DNA of 64,000 nucleotides, from contig CP052876.1 in assembly GCA_020881835.1 (NCBI GenBank), forward strand, positions 1,488,001 to 1,552,000, in the 5' to 3' direction. The notes beneath the pieces were generated by a model. It saw only the letters and a list, made by a program, of their open reading frames with translations, ran no database searches and had not been told where the DNA came from. The position numbers were made by a program, and so were the translations under genes. Of this stretch, positions 35,230 to 44,788 are shown one piece after another (within the stretch, counting starts at the first letter, position 1; each line of letters begins with the position of its first letter). The stretch is from Kineosporiaceae bacterium SCSIO 59966 (GTDB lineage Bacteria; Actinomycetota; Actinomycetes; Actinomycetales; SCSIO-59966).

Positions 35230-36346
35230 GGGGCCTCCTGGGGAGTGGGCGAGTGGTCCGGGCCAGGTGCGTCAGGGGCGGCGGCCACCATCGCAGCGGC
35301 CCGGCGGCGCAGGTCCGCCTTGCCGGCCTCGTCGAGCCAGCAGGCGTCGATGGCGTTGGCGGTGAAGGCAGCCAGCTGGTCGCGGCGGTAGCCGAGTGCG
35401 TGCGCGAGCACCCTGAAGTCGTGCGTGGGATCGGTGCCGAACATCGGCGGGTCGTCGGAGTCGATCGTTACGCACAGCCCGGCGTCGACCATCTGGCGGA
35501 TCCGGGTGTGCGTGCCGTCCCCGCTGCCGGAGTAGCGGCCGATGTCCGAGCTGACCGGCGTGCAGGTGAACGGGACCCGCTCGGCCGCGCACCGGGACGT
35601 GATCTCCGGGTCATCGACGACGTGGTAACCGTGGTCGATCCGGCTGCAGCCGAGCTCGTCCAGCAGGGTCAGCACGTGCCCAGGAGGACCGGACTCGGAA
35701 TGAGCCGTCCGGCCCAGACCGCGCGGCCGGCGAGCCGGTAGGCCTCGACGAACCGTCTGGGCGGGCCGTTGACCTCTGCGTAGTCCAGCCCGATGCCGAC
35801 CACCTCGTCGACGCGCTGCTCGATCACCTGCTGAACGAGCTCGACTGCCTCGGCGCCGCTGCGCTCCCGGTTGATGGCCACCACGAGGCGAGCGTCGATG
35901 CAGGTGTCGGTGCGGGCGTCGCGCACGCCGGCCACAACGCCCTCGAGAATCCGTGAGTACGGAACCTCGGGATGGCCTGGCGGGCTGAGGTGGATCTCGC
36001 GGTAGAGGACGTTGTGCGCTGCACCGCCCGCGGTCAGGGACTCATAGGTCACCCGGTGGAAGTCGTCGACGTCACGGATGACCGAGCCGACGACGTCGAG
36101 CACCCGGAGGAACTCGCCGAGGTCCTCGTAGCTGGCGTGGTCGTAGAGGTCCTCGGCATCACGTCCGAGCGGTACTCCGTGCTTGGTGGCAAGCTCGACG
36201 ACGGTCCTGGGCGCTGCCGTGCCGATGAGGTGGCAGTGCAGGCTCACCTTGGGCAGGGCCGCCACCATGGCGTCCACGACCGGGTCGGCCGGCACGGGAC
36301 GGGAGTGCCGTGGGCGTCCGGGCGGGCGGCGCGTGGACTCCGTCAT
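35226..36346 (-). pseudogene. Adenosine-deaminase-family amidohydrolase with a single-base frameshift
   Basis: The N-terminal part carries a zinc motif KVSLHCHLIGTAAPRTVVELA and continues to EAYRLAGRA; the C-terminal part in another frame has VLTLLDELGCSRIDHGYHVV and TIDSDDPPMFGTD, the usual ADA metal and substrate motifs. Between them, reading one frame over gives GLGRTAHSESGPPGHVLTLL, which fits the family HAGE-like segment. One missing base near 35719-35724, in a GC-rich run, explains the break. Repaired length would be about 373 residues. ATG at 36346 overlaps the upstream permease stop. The lesion may be real or a sequencing error. The substrate in this family can be adenosine or a related purine. 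Confidence 0.85.
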
Positions 36347-37182
36347 GCCCGGTCCGACTGTCCGAAGCGGCTGAGCACGGCTGCCTCGACGAGCTGGGCG
36401 AGGAGGTAGAGCAGCAGCGACACCAGCGTGACGACGACGACGAGCGCCCACACCTTGCTGATCTGCGACCGAGCCGCGGCGGAGACCACCGCGTACCCGA
36501 TGCCCTTGCCGGTGGCCAGCCACTCGGCCAGCAGTGCGCCGGTCATCGACCCGGGCACGGCGATGCGGACCGACGCGAACAACGCCGGTAGCGCGGACGG
36601 GAAGGCCACCTTCCTCAGCACCGTCATCGGGTTCCCGCCGTAGACGAGGACGAGATCGCGCATCTGCGGGCTGGCCGACCGCAGCCCGGCGACGATGTTG
36701 ACCAGCGCTGGGAAGAGCACCACCACCGCGCTCATGACGGCGACGATCACGTAACCGCGGCCCACGAGCAGGATGAGCATCGGCGCCAGCGCGATCAGTG
36801 GAACGGTCTGCAGGATGAGCGCGACCGGCATGACGGCGCTCTCCGCGGCACGGAACCGCACGACCGCGATCGCCAGCGTCACGGCGACCAGCATGCCGGC
36901 GGTGAAGCCGATGCCCGCGTCGAGCAGGGTGCGGCCGAGCAGCCCGGCGATCTCGGTCCGCAGCGCGGGGGCGTCCTCGTCAACGAACAGGATGTCGAGG
37001 ACGTCCAGCGGGCCCTTGCCGACGTAGGTCGAGACGTCGAAAGCCCACAGGGCCCCCACCCACAGGGCCACGACGACGGCCAGGACCAGCATCATCGTGC
37101 CGACCGTCCGCAGCGTGGACGACAGCAGCGGGTGTCGGGCCGGCTTCTCGGTCGGACGGGAGACCAGCAGGTCGGCGCTCAT
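36343..37182 (-). CDS. ABC transporter permease (NitT/TauT family)
   Basis: This 279-residue permease has about six hydrophobic segments and the EAA-loop region LPALFASVRIAVPGSMTGALLAEWLATGKGIGYAV of the SsuC/TauC family. The first about 30 residues are hydrophilic. It is the second of two permeases of one importer; its stop overlaps the start of the deaminase gene and its start overlaps the other permease's end. With SBP, ATPase and both permeases in order it is a complete system. The substrate is likely a purine or degradation intermediate, by context. Confidence 0.88.
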   Translation of the reverse strand: MSADLLVSRPTEKPARHPLLSSTLRTVGTMMLVLAVVVALWVGALWAFDVSTYVGKGPLDVLDILFVDEDAPALRTEIAGLLGRTLLDAGIGFTAGMLVAVTLAIAVVRFRAAESAVMPVALILQTVPLIALAPMLILLVGRGYVIVAVMSAVVVLFPALVNIVAGLRSASPQMRDLVLVYGGNPMTVLRKVAFPSALPALFASVRIAVPGSMTGALLAEWLATGKGIGYAVVSAAARSQISKVWALVVVVTLVSLLLYLLAQLVEAAVLSRFGQSDRA

Positions 37183-37970
37183 GCAGTGCCCTGGGACCAC
37201 GGGGTGACGACCCGTCCGAGCAGGGCGAACAGCCCGTAGAAGGCACCGGCTACCAGCGCGCAGCCCAGGCCGATCGCCCAGGCACCGTCGACGTCGACGT
37301 TCTGCTGCGCGATCTTGAGCGTCACGGCCACGCCGCGCTCCACGCCGCCGACGTACTCGCCGAGGATGGCGCCGAGAAAGGCGAGCGGCGCGGCCACACG
37401 GAGCGATGCCAGCACGGAGGGGAGCGCGGCCACCAGCCGCACCGTGGTCAGCTGCCGCACCGGCCCGCCGCCGAAGACCCGGACGACCTCCAGGCTGGCC
37501 ACGTCCGCCGACCGCAGGCCGAGCACGGTGCCGACAACGGTGGTGAAGAACACCGACAGCGCCGCCAGGGCGGTCGCGGTGCCCGCCCGCTGCCCCTCCT
37601 CGGGGTTGCCGATGACGATGAACAGCACCGGGGCGATCGCCACCAGCGGTACGCAGTAGGTGATCACGGCCAGCTGCATGACCAGCGGCTCCAGCGCCGG
37701 CACCAGCAGGGTCACGGCGGCAAGCGCGATCGCCGCCACGGTGCCGTAGCCGAAGCCGACCGCGGCCTCCTGCAGGGTGATCCCGAAGTGGGTGGCGTAG
37801 AAGTCCCACCCCCGGCCGACGGCCGCGCCCACGACCTCGGCCGGAGAGGGGATGCGGGCGTCCGCGAGCACGGTCAGCACCAGCAGCCACCACACGGCCA
37901 CCACGCTCAGCAGGCCCACCGCCCCGCGGGCGGCCGCGCGCACCGGCTCACGGGACGGCACGCCGTTCAC
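37179..37970 (-). CDS. ABC transporter permease (NitT/TauT family)
   Basis: A 263-residue permease with six hydrophobic segments. The EAA-type region is [39 protein letters not shown]. The GTG start overlaps the ATPase stop. Two different permeases suggest a heterodimeric channel. Identity as an importer permease is clear; the substrate is not. Confidence 0.88.
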   Translation of the reverse strand: MNGVPSREPVRAAARGAVGLLSVVAVWWLLVLTVLADARIPSPAEVVGAAVGRGWDFYATHFGITLQEAAVGFGYGTVAAIALAAVTLLVPALEPLVMQLAVITYCVPLVAIAPVLFIVIGNPEEGQRAGTATALAALSVFFTTVVGTVLGLRSADVASLEVVRVFGGGPVRQLTTVRLVAALPSVLASLRVAAPLAFLGAILGEYVGGVERGVAVTLKIAQQNVDVDGAWAIGLGCALVAGAFYGLFALLGRVVTPWSQGTA

Positions 37971-38794
37971 CCCTCAACCGTCCCGCTGCCGAACAGCAGC
38001 TCGGAGGCGTGGTCGTGCAGGGCGTGGAACTCCGGTGTGCGCATGATCTCCGGGTTCCGGGGACGAGGCAGGTCCACGTCGATGACCTCCACGACCCGGC
38101 CCGGCCGTGCGCTCATCACCGCGACCTGGTCGGACAGGAAGACCGCCTCTGAGATCCCGTGGGTGACCATCAGCGTGGTGGCCGGCTTCTCGGTCCATAT
38201 CCGCAAGAGCTCCACGTTCAGCCGCTGCCGGGTCATGTCGTCGAGGGCGCCGAACGGCTCGTCGAGCAGCAGCACCGACGGCTTGACCACCAGGGCGCGC
38301 GCGATGGAGACCCGCTGGCGCATCCCTCCGGACAGCTGCGCGGGCTTGGCCTTCTCGAACCCGGACAGTCCCACGAGCTGGATCAGCTCGGCCACCAAGG
38401 CCGCGTCGGGACGGGTGCCGGCGACCTCGAAGGGCAGTCGGATGTTCGCCTCGACCGAACGCCACGGCAGCAGGGCAGAGTCCTGGAAGGCGATGCCCAG
38501 GGCGTGCGCTCGGCGCAGGTCCAGCGGGGTGGTGCCGTCGACGAGCGCGGTGCCGCCGGTCGGCTGCTCGAGCCCGGCGAGGATCCGCAGGATCGTGGAC
38601 TTACCGCAGCCTGAGGGGCCCAGCAGCGAGGAGAAGCTGCCCTGCGCGGTGTGCAGGGTGGCGTCCGCGAGCGCCGGTACCTGCTTGCGGCCGGATCCGA
38701 AGGTCTTGGTCAGGCCCTGGAGGTGGATGCCGGTGCCCCCCGTCTGCTGCGCCGCGGCAGACCGGGGGGCCTCGGCCTCGGAGATCGAGGTCAC
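37967..38794 (-). CDS. ABC transporter ATP-binding protein (NitT/TauT family)
   Basis: The 275-residue ATPase has Walker [11 protein letters not shown]-loop [16 protein letters not shown], signature [16 protein letters not shown] and Walker [13 protein letters not shown], the SsuB/TauB pattern. An N-terminal extension of about 20 residues precedes the domain. It follows the SBP gene by 27 nt and overlaps the first permease. Confidence 0.92.
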   Translation of the reverse strand: MTSISEAEAPRSAAAQQTGGTGIHLQGLTKTFGSGRKQVPALADATLHTAQGSFSSLLGPSGCGKSTILRILAGLEQPTGGTALVDGTTPLDLRRAHALGIAFQDSALLPWRSVEANIRLPFEVAGTRPDAALVAELIQLVGLSGFEKAKPAQLSGGMRQRVSIARALVVKPSVLLLDEPFGALDDMTRQRLNVELLRIWTEKPATTLMVTHGISEAVFLSDQVAVMSARPGRVVEVIDVDLPRPRNPEIMRTPEFHALHDHASELLFGSGTVEG

Positions 38795-38821
38795 GATGAG
38801 CTCCTGTCCGGGTTGCGGCGG

Positions 38822-39877
38822 TCAGGCCGCGCTGGGTACCTCGACGAGCTCCGGCTTCTCCTCGAGCAGCTCCTCGAGGAGAGACAGGTCGAAGAGGTCG
38901 TCGGGGTCGGAGACGTCGATGCCGGCGGCGGCCAGGGTGGTCATGTTCTGGTCGATGAGCTCCTCGGAGATGGTCAGCAGCCCGTTCGACCTGACGTCGG
39001 GCGTGACGATCAGCGTGCTCTGCACCTCCGCCTGCTCGACCTCCTTCGCCATGTCGAGGTCCAGATCGGCCCCGTACTCCTCGACCGCGAGGCGAGCACC
39101 CTCCTGCGGGTCCCGCAGGTAGTCCTGCCAACCCAGGATCTCAGCCTCCAGGAACGCCTTCACCGTCCCAGGGTTCTCGGTGATCATCTCGTCGGTCGTG
39201 ATGATGCTCTCGGCGACGAAGGGAAGGCCGTTGTCCGCGAAGGGCAGGTTGGTCACCTCGTAGCCGGCGGCCTGCACGGTGATCGACTCGTTGGTCAGGT
39301 AGGCCAGGAAGCCGTCGACCTCGCCGTCGATGAGTGGCGCCGGGTCGTACTCGACCGGCACCTTCTCCACGGAGGCTGGGTCGATGCCGTTGACCTCGAG
39401 CAGCGCGTCGAACAGCGTCTCGTTGCCGCCGGCCTGGACCCCGATCCGCTTGCCCACCAGGTCCTGGGGGGTGGCGATGTTCCCGCCGTCGGCCAGGGAC
39501 AGGATGGTGAACGGGTTCTTCTGGAACTTCGTGCCGACGATCTTGAGTGGCGCGTCCTCCTCGGCGACCACCTGGGCGGTTGCCACAGCGTTGCTGAGGC
39601 CGAAGTCCGCCTCCCCACTGGCCACGAGCGTCTCGATCGGCCCCGGGCCGGGGTTCATGGTCACGTCCGAGAAGCCGACCGCGGTGTAGTGGCCGTTGCT
39701 GTCGGCGAAGTACTCGCCGGCGAACTCGGCGTTCTTGATCCAGGACAGCTGCAGCGTGAGCGGACCGAGGTCGCCGCCCCCGGCGGCGGCGTCGGTCTCG
39801 GCGGGGCCGCCGCACGCGGTGAGGGCGAGGGCGGCGCCAGTGATCACGGCGGCGGTGCGCAGGACGCGCTTGCTCAT
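38822..39877 (-). CDS. ABC substrate-binding lipoprotein (NMT1/THI5-like)
   Basis: The 351-residue lipoprotein has a signal peptide with lipobox ALTACGG and an NMT1/THI5-like body (LTLQLSWIKNAEFAGEYFADSNGHY, GIGVQAGGNETLF-like region). THI5-type binding proteins carry pyrimidine, riboflavin-precursor or related heterocycles, which suits a purine island. ATG is preceded by AGGAGAAG. TAGCGT at 39958-39963 (minus strand) could be its -10 box, and a 14-bp palindrome lies 155 nt upstream. It is the first gene of the second transcription unit of the island. Confidence 0.88.
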   Translation of the reverse strand: MSKRVLRTAAVITGAALALTACGGPAETDAAAGGGDLGPLTLQLSWIKNAEFAGEYFADSNGHYTAVGFSDVTMNPGPGPIETLVASGEADFGLSNAVATAQVVAEEDAPLKIVGTKFQKNPFTILSLADGGNIATPQDLVGKRIGVQAGGNETLFDALLEVNGIDPASVEKVPVEYDPAPLIDGEVDGFLAYLTNESITVQAAGYEVTNLPFADNGLPFVAESIITTDEMITENPGTVKAFLEAEILGWQDYLRDPQEGARLAVEEYGADLDLDMAKEVEQAEVQSTLIVTPDVRSNGLLTISEELIDQNMTTLAAAGIDVSDPDDLFDLSLLEELLEEKPELVEVPSAA

Positions 39878-40031
39878 GGGGCTTCTCCTGGTCGGGAAGG
39901 GGCGGGCTCTCCTCGACGGCGGAGCGGTTTCCCGGCCCCATCGTCGTCCGTGCCGGAACGCTAGGAGAGGCGGGTTTCGCCGCAGGTGGAGGAGAGTTTC
40001 CGCGGTGTTAAAGAAACTCCGATCCCGGCCT

Positions 40032-40045
40032 GGAACGGCCGTTCC
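40032..40045. promoter_or_regulatory. 14-bp perfect palindrome, candidate operator of the purine island
   Basis: GGAACGGCCGTTCC lies between guaD and the substrate-binding-protein gene. It matches the pattern GRAACG-NN-CGTTYC shared with two palindromes upstream of uraD and the formamidase gene. Confidence 0.5.
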
Positions 40046-40051
40046 ACCGGG

Positions 40052-40528
40052 TCAGTAGTCCACGCGCCGCGAGTTGTCCCGCCAGGCGGCGAACGGCGCC
40101 ACCGCGGTTCCGAGCCGCAGCTCCTGCACCAGGGTGGGCCAGGAGAGAGGTGCGGCGGTGAGCAGGTCGTAGAAGGCCCGGTCGTCGAAACCGCAGTCGG
40201 CCGCGTCATGGCGGTTGGCGGCGAAAACGACCCGGTCCAGCCGCGCCCACAGCGCCGAGGTGGCGCACATCGGGCACGGCTCGCACGAGGCGTACATCGT
40301 GCAGCCGGCCAGCGAGAAGACGCCGAGCTCCCGGCAGGCCGCACGGATCGCGCTGACCTCGGCGTGGGCGGTCGGGTCCAGATCACGGGTCACCCGGTTG
40401 ACGCCGGTCGCGAGGACCTCGTCGCCACGGACGACGACCGCCCCGAACGGCCCGCCGCCGGCGGCCACGTTCGCCGTGGCGAGGTCGACCGCCTGCTGCA
40501 ACCACCTCTCGTCGGCAACGGTCGTCAC
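40052..40528 (-). CDS. Guanine deaminase-type nucleoside/nucleobase deaminase
   Basis: This 158-residue cytidine-deaminase-fold protein has the zinc motif HAEVSAIRAA and CEPCPMCATSALWA. Similarity in layout to small bacterial guanine deaminases, and its place directly after the xanthine dehydrogenase genes, favour guanine to xanthine conversion. tRNA adenosine deaminase (TadA) is the main alternative but the context argues against it. GTG overlaps the xanthine dehydrogenase stop. Confidence 0.85.
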   Translation of the reverse strand: MTTVADERWLQQAVDLATANVAAGGGPFGAVVVRGDEVLATGVNRVTRDLDPTAHAEVSAIRAACRELGVFSLAGCTMYASCEPCPMCATSALWARLDRVVFAANRHDAADCGFDDRAFYDLLTAAPLSWPTLVQELRLGTAVAPFAAWRDNSRRVDY

Positions 40529-43167
40529 GGGTTCCCTCCTCGGGTCAGGCGCCAGATCCGGTCCCTGCTCATCGGCAGCTCGTGGGGGCGGATGCCGACG
40601 GCGTCACGCACGGCGTTGGCGATCGCGGGTGCGACCGGGTTGTACGGGGCCTCGCTCATCGACTTGGCGCCGTGCGGGCCCAAGGCGTCGACGGTGTCCG
40701 CGACCAGGACCCGCGTCGTGGGCACGTCGCCCAGCCTCGGGGTGCGGTACGTGCGGAAGCCGCGCGTGCGCACCTCGCCGTCCACGACGACGACCTCCTC
40801 CTGCAACGCGGATCCGACCGCTTGCGCCACTCCGCCATCCACCTGGCCGCGCAGCTGCTCGGGGTTGAGCACCACCCCCGCGTCCACGGCCTGCACCGAG
40901 TCCAGGACTCGTACCTCGCCGCTGGCTGGGTGCACTGCGACCCGGACTGCGTGCACGTTGAAGGCCACCGACCGCCGGTCGCCGTCGCAGGTACCGCTGG
41001 CCACGATCGGGCCCTCCGTCGCGGGCAGGGCGGCCAAACCTCCAAGGGCCTCCAGCCGCCGGCGCACCTCGGCCGCGGCACGTTGCACGGCCAGCCCCGC
41101 GACAACCGACCCGGTGGAACCGAAGGCGCCGGAGTCGTAGCCGGAGGTGGCGGTGTCAGAGGCGATCAGCCGGACCCGGTCGGGGTCGAGCCCGAGTGTC
41201 TCGGCGACCAGCTGGGTGTGCACGGTCGCCGTCCCGTTGCCGAACTCCGCCGTGCCCACCGTGACGGTGGCGGTGCCGTCGGGGAAGAGGGCGATCTGCG
41301 CGTGCGAGTGGTGCCCGCGCGGCGGGATGGTGGCGATCATGGCCAGCGCCATGCCCTCACCGACGGCCCAACCCTCGGCCGGAGGGCAGGCCGGACGGGT
41401 ACCGGCCAGCGCCGACTCGGCGAGGTCTAGGCACTGGTCGAGGCCGTAGCTGCCGAACTCCAGGTCGGGTGAGGGTGCTCCGTTGACGACGAGCGGGTCG
41501 CCGGGCACCACGACGTTGCGGCGGCGCAGCTCGAACGGCGTGATGCCGACCTCGCGAGCCAGCTCGTCCAACGCTGACTCGACACCGAAGACCACCTGAC
41601 CGAGCCCGTAGCCGCGGAAGGCACCGCTCGGCGGGTTGTTCGTGTACACGGCCTCGGCGTCGACCCGCTTGGCGGGGCAGCGGTACACGGCCACGGACTC
41701 GTGCACACCGTGGAGCATGACCCCAGGGCCGTGGTTGCCGTACGCCCCGGTGTCGCTGAGCACCTCGACCCGCATCGCGGTGAGCCGGCCCGCCGTGTCG
41801 GCCCCCAGCTCCACGGTCACCCGCATCGGGTGGCGGAGCGGGATCGCGGTGAACTGCTCCTCGCGGGTCATCTCCAGCTGCACCGGACGCCGGTCGCCCC
41901 GCTCGGCGAGCCGCAGTGCCGCCAGCGCCACGACGTCCTCGACCAGGAGCTCCTGCTTGCCGCCGAAGCCGCCCCCCACCCGGGCCGCGACCACCCGCAC
42001 CTGGTGCGGTGCACGGTCGAGGACCCGGGCCAGCTCGTCGCGGACCAGGAACGGCACCTGGGTGCTGGTGCGGACGACGAGCGTGCCGTCGTCGTCGACC
42101 CAGGCCCGGGCACCGTGCGCCTCCAGGGCGGCGTGGGCCACCCGGGCGGTGGTCCAGGTGCCTCGCACGGTGTGCGCGGCGGCGCTGAGCCCGGCGTCGA
42201 CGTCGCCGACCTCGCCGTGCGTAGCGGCCACGAGGTTGCGCAGGGGGTCGGCGATCCGGGAAGCCGCCGGATCCTTGTCGGCGTGCAGCAGCGGCGCGCC
42301 CGGGGAGCGCGCCGCCTCGGGATCGAACACTGCCGGGAGCGACGCGTAGACCACCTCGACCAGCGCTGCGGCGTGCTGGGCGACAGCGACCGACTCGGCC
42401 ACGACAGCCGCGACACGTTGGCCCCGGAACCGCACGACGTCATCCAGCAGCCTGGTGTCGTCCGGGTCGTCCAGCCGGTTCTCGTGCCGGGCGGTCGAGT
42501 ACAGGACGTCCGGGGAGTCGTCCGGCGTCAGCACCAGCACGACGCCGGGCACCGACTCCGCGGCGGCGCAGTCGACTGAGACCACGCGGGCGTGCGCGTG
42601 CGGCGAACGGACCAGGGCCACGTGCAGCACCCCGGCATCCGGCAGGTCGAGGGTGAAGGCCTCGCGACCGCTGACCACCCGCGGAGCGGCCGGCGGGGCG
42701 ACCGAGCAGCCGACGCCACCTCTGGTCGTCACATTCACCGTGCCCGCGAGCGCGTCGCGGATCGAGCGGTAGCCGGTGCACCGGCACAGGTTGCCCTTGA
42801 AGACCCGTTCCGGCTCGGCCACCTGCACGGTGCCGTCGTCGTCGGCGAGCGCGGTCGCGGTCACCACCCAGCCCGGTGTGCAGAACCCGCACTGGAACGC
42901 GCCGGCCTCGACGAATCGTCGTTGTACCGGCGAGAGCTCCTCGGGCGTCCCGAGCCCCGCCGCCGTCGTCACCTCCCGGCCGGCGGCGCGGGCAGCCGGC
43001 GTGATGCAGGAGGGCACCGGCACGCCGTCCAGCAGGACGGTGCACGCGCCGCAGTCGCCGGAGTCGCAGCCCTTCTTCACCGCTGTCCCGCCACAGGCGC
43101 GGATCCAGGTGCGCAGGCACTGCCCAGGTGCCGGCGCGCCGGGCACCTCCTCCCCATCAAGGATCAT
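40525..43167 (-). CDS. Xanthine dehydrogenase, fused [2Fe-2S] and molybdopterin-binding subunit
   Basis: The 880-residue protein joins two subunits that are often separate. Residues 1-150 bind two [2Fe-2S] clusters: C34, C39, C42, C54 (CDSGDCGAC) and C93, C96, C128, C130 (CGFC, CRC). The rest is the molybdenum domain with GGGFGGKQE, SGAFRGYG and the C-terminal GPHGAKSMSEAPYNP that supplies the catalytic Glu. It should oxidise hypoxanthine and xanthine to urate, with electrons passing to the adjacent FAD subunit. ATG at 43167 is chosen because the upstream frame extends into the FAD gene. No XdhC-type maturation gene is in view. Confidence 0.9.
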   Translation of the reverse strand: MILDGEEVPGAPAPGQCLRTWIRACGGTAVKKGCDSGDCGACTVLLDGVPVPSCITPAARAAGREVTTAAGLGTPEELSPVQRRFVEAGAFQCGFCTPGWVVTATALADDDGTVQVAEPERVFKGNLCRCTGYRSIRDALAGTVNVTTRGGVGCSVAPPAAPRVVSGREAFTLDLPDAGVLHVALVRSPHAHARVVSVDCAAAESVPGVVLVLTPDDSPDVLYSTARHENRLDDPDDTRLLDDVVRFRGQRVAAVVAESVAVAQHAAALVEVVYASLPAVFDPEAARSPGAPLLHADKDPAASRIADPLRNLVAATHGEVGDVDAGLSAAAHTVRGTWTTARVAHAALEAHGARAWVDDDGTLVVRTSTQVPFLVRDELARVLDRAPHQVRVVAARVGGGFGGKQELLVEDVVALAALRLAERGDRRPVQLEMTREEQFTAIPLRHPMRVTVELGADTAGRLTAMRVEVLSDTGAYGNHGPGVMLHGVHESVAVYRCPAKRVDAEAVYTNNPPSGAFRGYGLGQVVFGVESALDELAREVGITPFELRRRNVVVPGDPLVVNGAPSPDLEFGSYGLDQCLDLAESALAGTRPACPPAEGWAVGEGMALAMIATIPPRGHHSHAQIALFPDGTATVTVGTAEFGNGTATVHTQLVAETLGLDPDRVRLIASDTATSGYDSGAFGSTGSVVAGLAVQRAAAEVRRRLEALGGLAALPATEGPIVASGTCDGDRRSVAFNVHAVRVAVHPASGEVRVLDSVQAVDAGVVLNPEQLRGQVDGGVAQAVGSALQEEVVVVDGEVRTRGFRTYRTPRLGDVPTTRVLVADTVDALGPHGAKSMSEAPYNPVAPAIANAVRDAVGIRPHELPMSRDRIWRLTRGGNP

Positions 43168-43973
43168 GCGGCTCCCTCCGCCAGCTCGGCGTGCACCTCG
43201 GCCGCCAGACGCACGGTCTGTGCGGCCCGCCAGTCCGTGGCGCCGTGCAGATCGGCGAACCACCCCACCGAGCCGCAGGCGTCGGCCACCGCACGACGTA
43301 CCGCCGTCCCGGTCGCTGTGGTCGCGACCGCGAGCACGACTGGCCGCGGCACCGAAGCGGTCACGGTGAGCACGACGGACTCGGCGCTGCGTCGTCCGAT
43401 GACCAGTGCAGCGGAACGGCCGTAGGTGGTGAGCGCGGCCCGGCGCACGGCGCTGGCCTGACGCAGAGCGGGCCCGGGCAGCTCCACGCAGCGGAGGACC
43501 TCACCCGGTCGCAGGTCCACGGCCCCGGCACCCCGCACGAAGTCCGTCACCGCTGCGTGCCGCTCCCCGCCGTCGGGCGTCAGCAGGACGACCTCGCCGG
43601 CCAGCGCGGCGGTCAAAGCGATCATGGCGCCGGCCGGTAGACCAAGGCACAGGTTGCCGCCTACGGTCGCGGCCGACTGCACCGTGAACGGCATCAGCAG
43701 TGCGTCGGCGCACTGCTCCGCCAGCGCCGAGGAAGGCCACGGTGCCGAGCGAACCTGCTCCACCGTGCACGTGGCGGCCAGCCGCAGCCCGCCGCCCGGT
43801 AACGCCTCCCAGGGCTCCCAGCGCATCGTCGTGAGGTCGACCAGGCCGGTGACCTCAGGTTGCGGCTCGGAGAACAGCCACGTCCCGCCGGCGAGCAGCC
43901 GCTCTCCGGGACGCAGGCGCAGGTCCCCCCGGTCGTGCGCGTCGCGGTAGGTCTCGACGCGGGCCAGGTCCAT
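43164..43973 (-). CDS. Xanthine dehydrogenase FAD-binding subunit
   Basis: The 269-residue protein has the CO dehydrogenase flavoprotein fold: LLAGGTWLFSEPQPEVTGLVDL near the N-terminus and the FAD motif TVQSAATVGGNLCLGLPAG. It passes electrons from the FeS-molybdenum subunit encoded next. ATG lies just inside the regulator stop; the longer frame upstream overlaps the regulator and is a shadow. Cotranscription with the large subunit is shown by the 4-nt overlap. Confidence 0.9.
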   Translation of the reverse strand: MDLARVETYRDAHDRGDLRLRPGERLLAGGTWLFSEPQPEVTGLVDLTTMRWEPWEALPGGGLRLAATCTVEQVRSAPWPSSALAEQCADALLMPFTVQSAATVGGNLCLGLPAGAMIALTAALAGEVVLLTPDGGERHAAVTDFVRGAGAVDLRPGEVLRCVELPGPALRQASAVRRAALTTYGRSAALVIGRRSAESVVLTVTASVPRPVVLAVATTATGTAVRRAVADACGSVGWFADLHGATDWRAAQTVRLAAEVHAELAEGAA

Positions 43974-44788
43974 CACTCCACCTCGCCGAGGTGGGAGTAG
44001 ATGTCGCTGATCGCCGAGATCCGGTCGCGACCGGCGCGGCCCGCACGGGCCAGAACGCCGTCGGCGAGCACGGCCACCACGCTCATCGCGGCGGCGTACG
44101 AGTCGTAGGCGAGCCTCCCCTGCACCGGACAGGGCAGCCACACCTGCGCGACGCCTGAGTGGCCAGCGGCGGTGGGGTCGGCCAGGAGGACCACGTCGGC
44201 GCCAGTTGCCGCGGCGGCGGCGAGAAAACTGGCGAACCCGGCGGGCCGGCGGCGGAAGCCAACGGCCAGCACGGCGTCCCCGCGGCCCAGGTCGGCGAGC
44301 TCCTCGCCGAGCACCTGACCCGGCACGGGCGCCAGGTGAACCCGGGGCCGGGCCTGCACCAGCTGCTCGCGCAGGTGCAGGGCCACCGGGTGACTGTTGC
44401 GCCAGCCGACGACCAGTACCTGACGGGCGTCGGCGAGCACCGCCACGGCCTCGGCCACGGCCGGCTCCAGCACCGCGGTGGCGACGGCGGTGGCCTCGTC
44501 GGAGACGTGTGTGGCCAGGTCTGGGGGCCCACTCACCCGTCGCGGCTCGCCGGCGGTGCGCAGCGACCGGAGGTGGTCGCGGACCTCGTCGAAGTCCGCG
44601 AAGCCGAGCGAGCGGAACAGCCGGCTCATCGTCGCCTTGGAGACCCCGGCCAGGGCGGCCAGCTCGGCGGCCCGGTAGGTGCCCAGGTCGTCCAGGTGCT
44701 CGAGAAGGGTCTCGGCGGCCCGCCGCTCCTGGGAGGTCAGCGTCGGGTGGCAGCGGGCGATCCGCTCGTCGATCCGGAGGCCGTTCAC
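43973..44788 (-). CDS. MurR/RpiR family transcriptional regulator
   Basis: This 271-residue regulator has an N-terminal helix-turn-helix (TYRAAELAALAGVSKATMSRLFRSLGF) and a C-terminal SIS domain (QVLVVGWRNSHPVALHLREQL, AVGFRRRPAG). SIS domains in this family usually bind phosphosugars, but RpiR regulators in purine clusters may sense an intermediate such as allantoin or urate. It is the only regulator in the island, so it is the first candidate to bind the shared palindromes. GTG overlaps the allantoate amidohydrolase stop. Confidence 0.9.
   Translation of the reverse strand: MNGLRIDERIARCHPTLTSQERRAAETLLEHLDDLGTYRAAELAALAGVSKATMSRLFRSLGFADFDEVRDHLRSLRTAGEPRRVSGPPDLATHVSDEATAVATAVLEPAVAEAVAVLADARQVLVVGWRNSHPVALHLREQLVQARPRVHLAPVPGQVLGEELADLGRGDAVLAVGFRRRPAGFASFLAAAAATGADVVLLADPTAAGHSGVAQVWLPCPVQGRLAYDSYAAAMSVVAVLADGVLARAGRAGRDRISAISDIYSHLGEVE

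Noticed and set aside
40032-40045. Purine-island palindromes as LexA boxes
   Set aside because: GAAC-N4-GTTC resembles the SOS box, but the outer bases differ from the consensus, two sites have GAAAC/GTTTC halves, and the flanking genes are catabolic. Kept only as an alternative.
40052-40528. TadA tRNA adenosine deaminase
   Set aside because: The zinc motifs fit both, but overlap with the xanthine dehydrogenase gene favours guanine deaminase.
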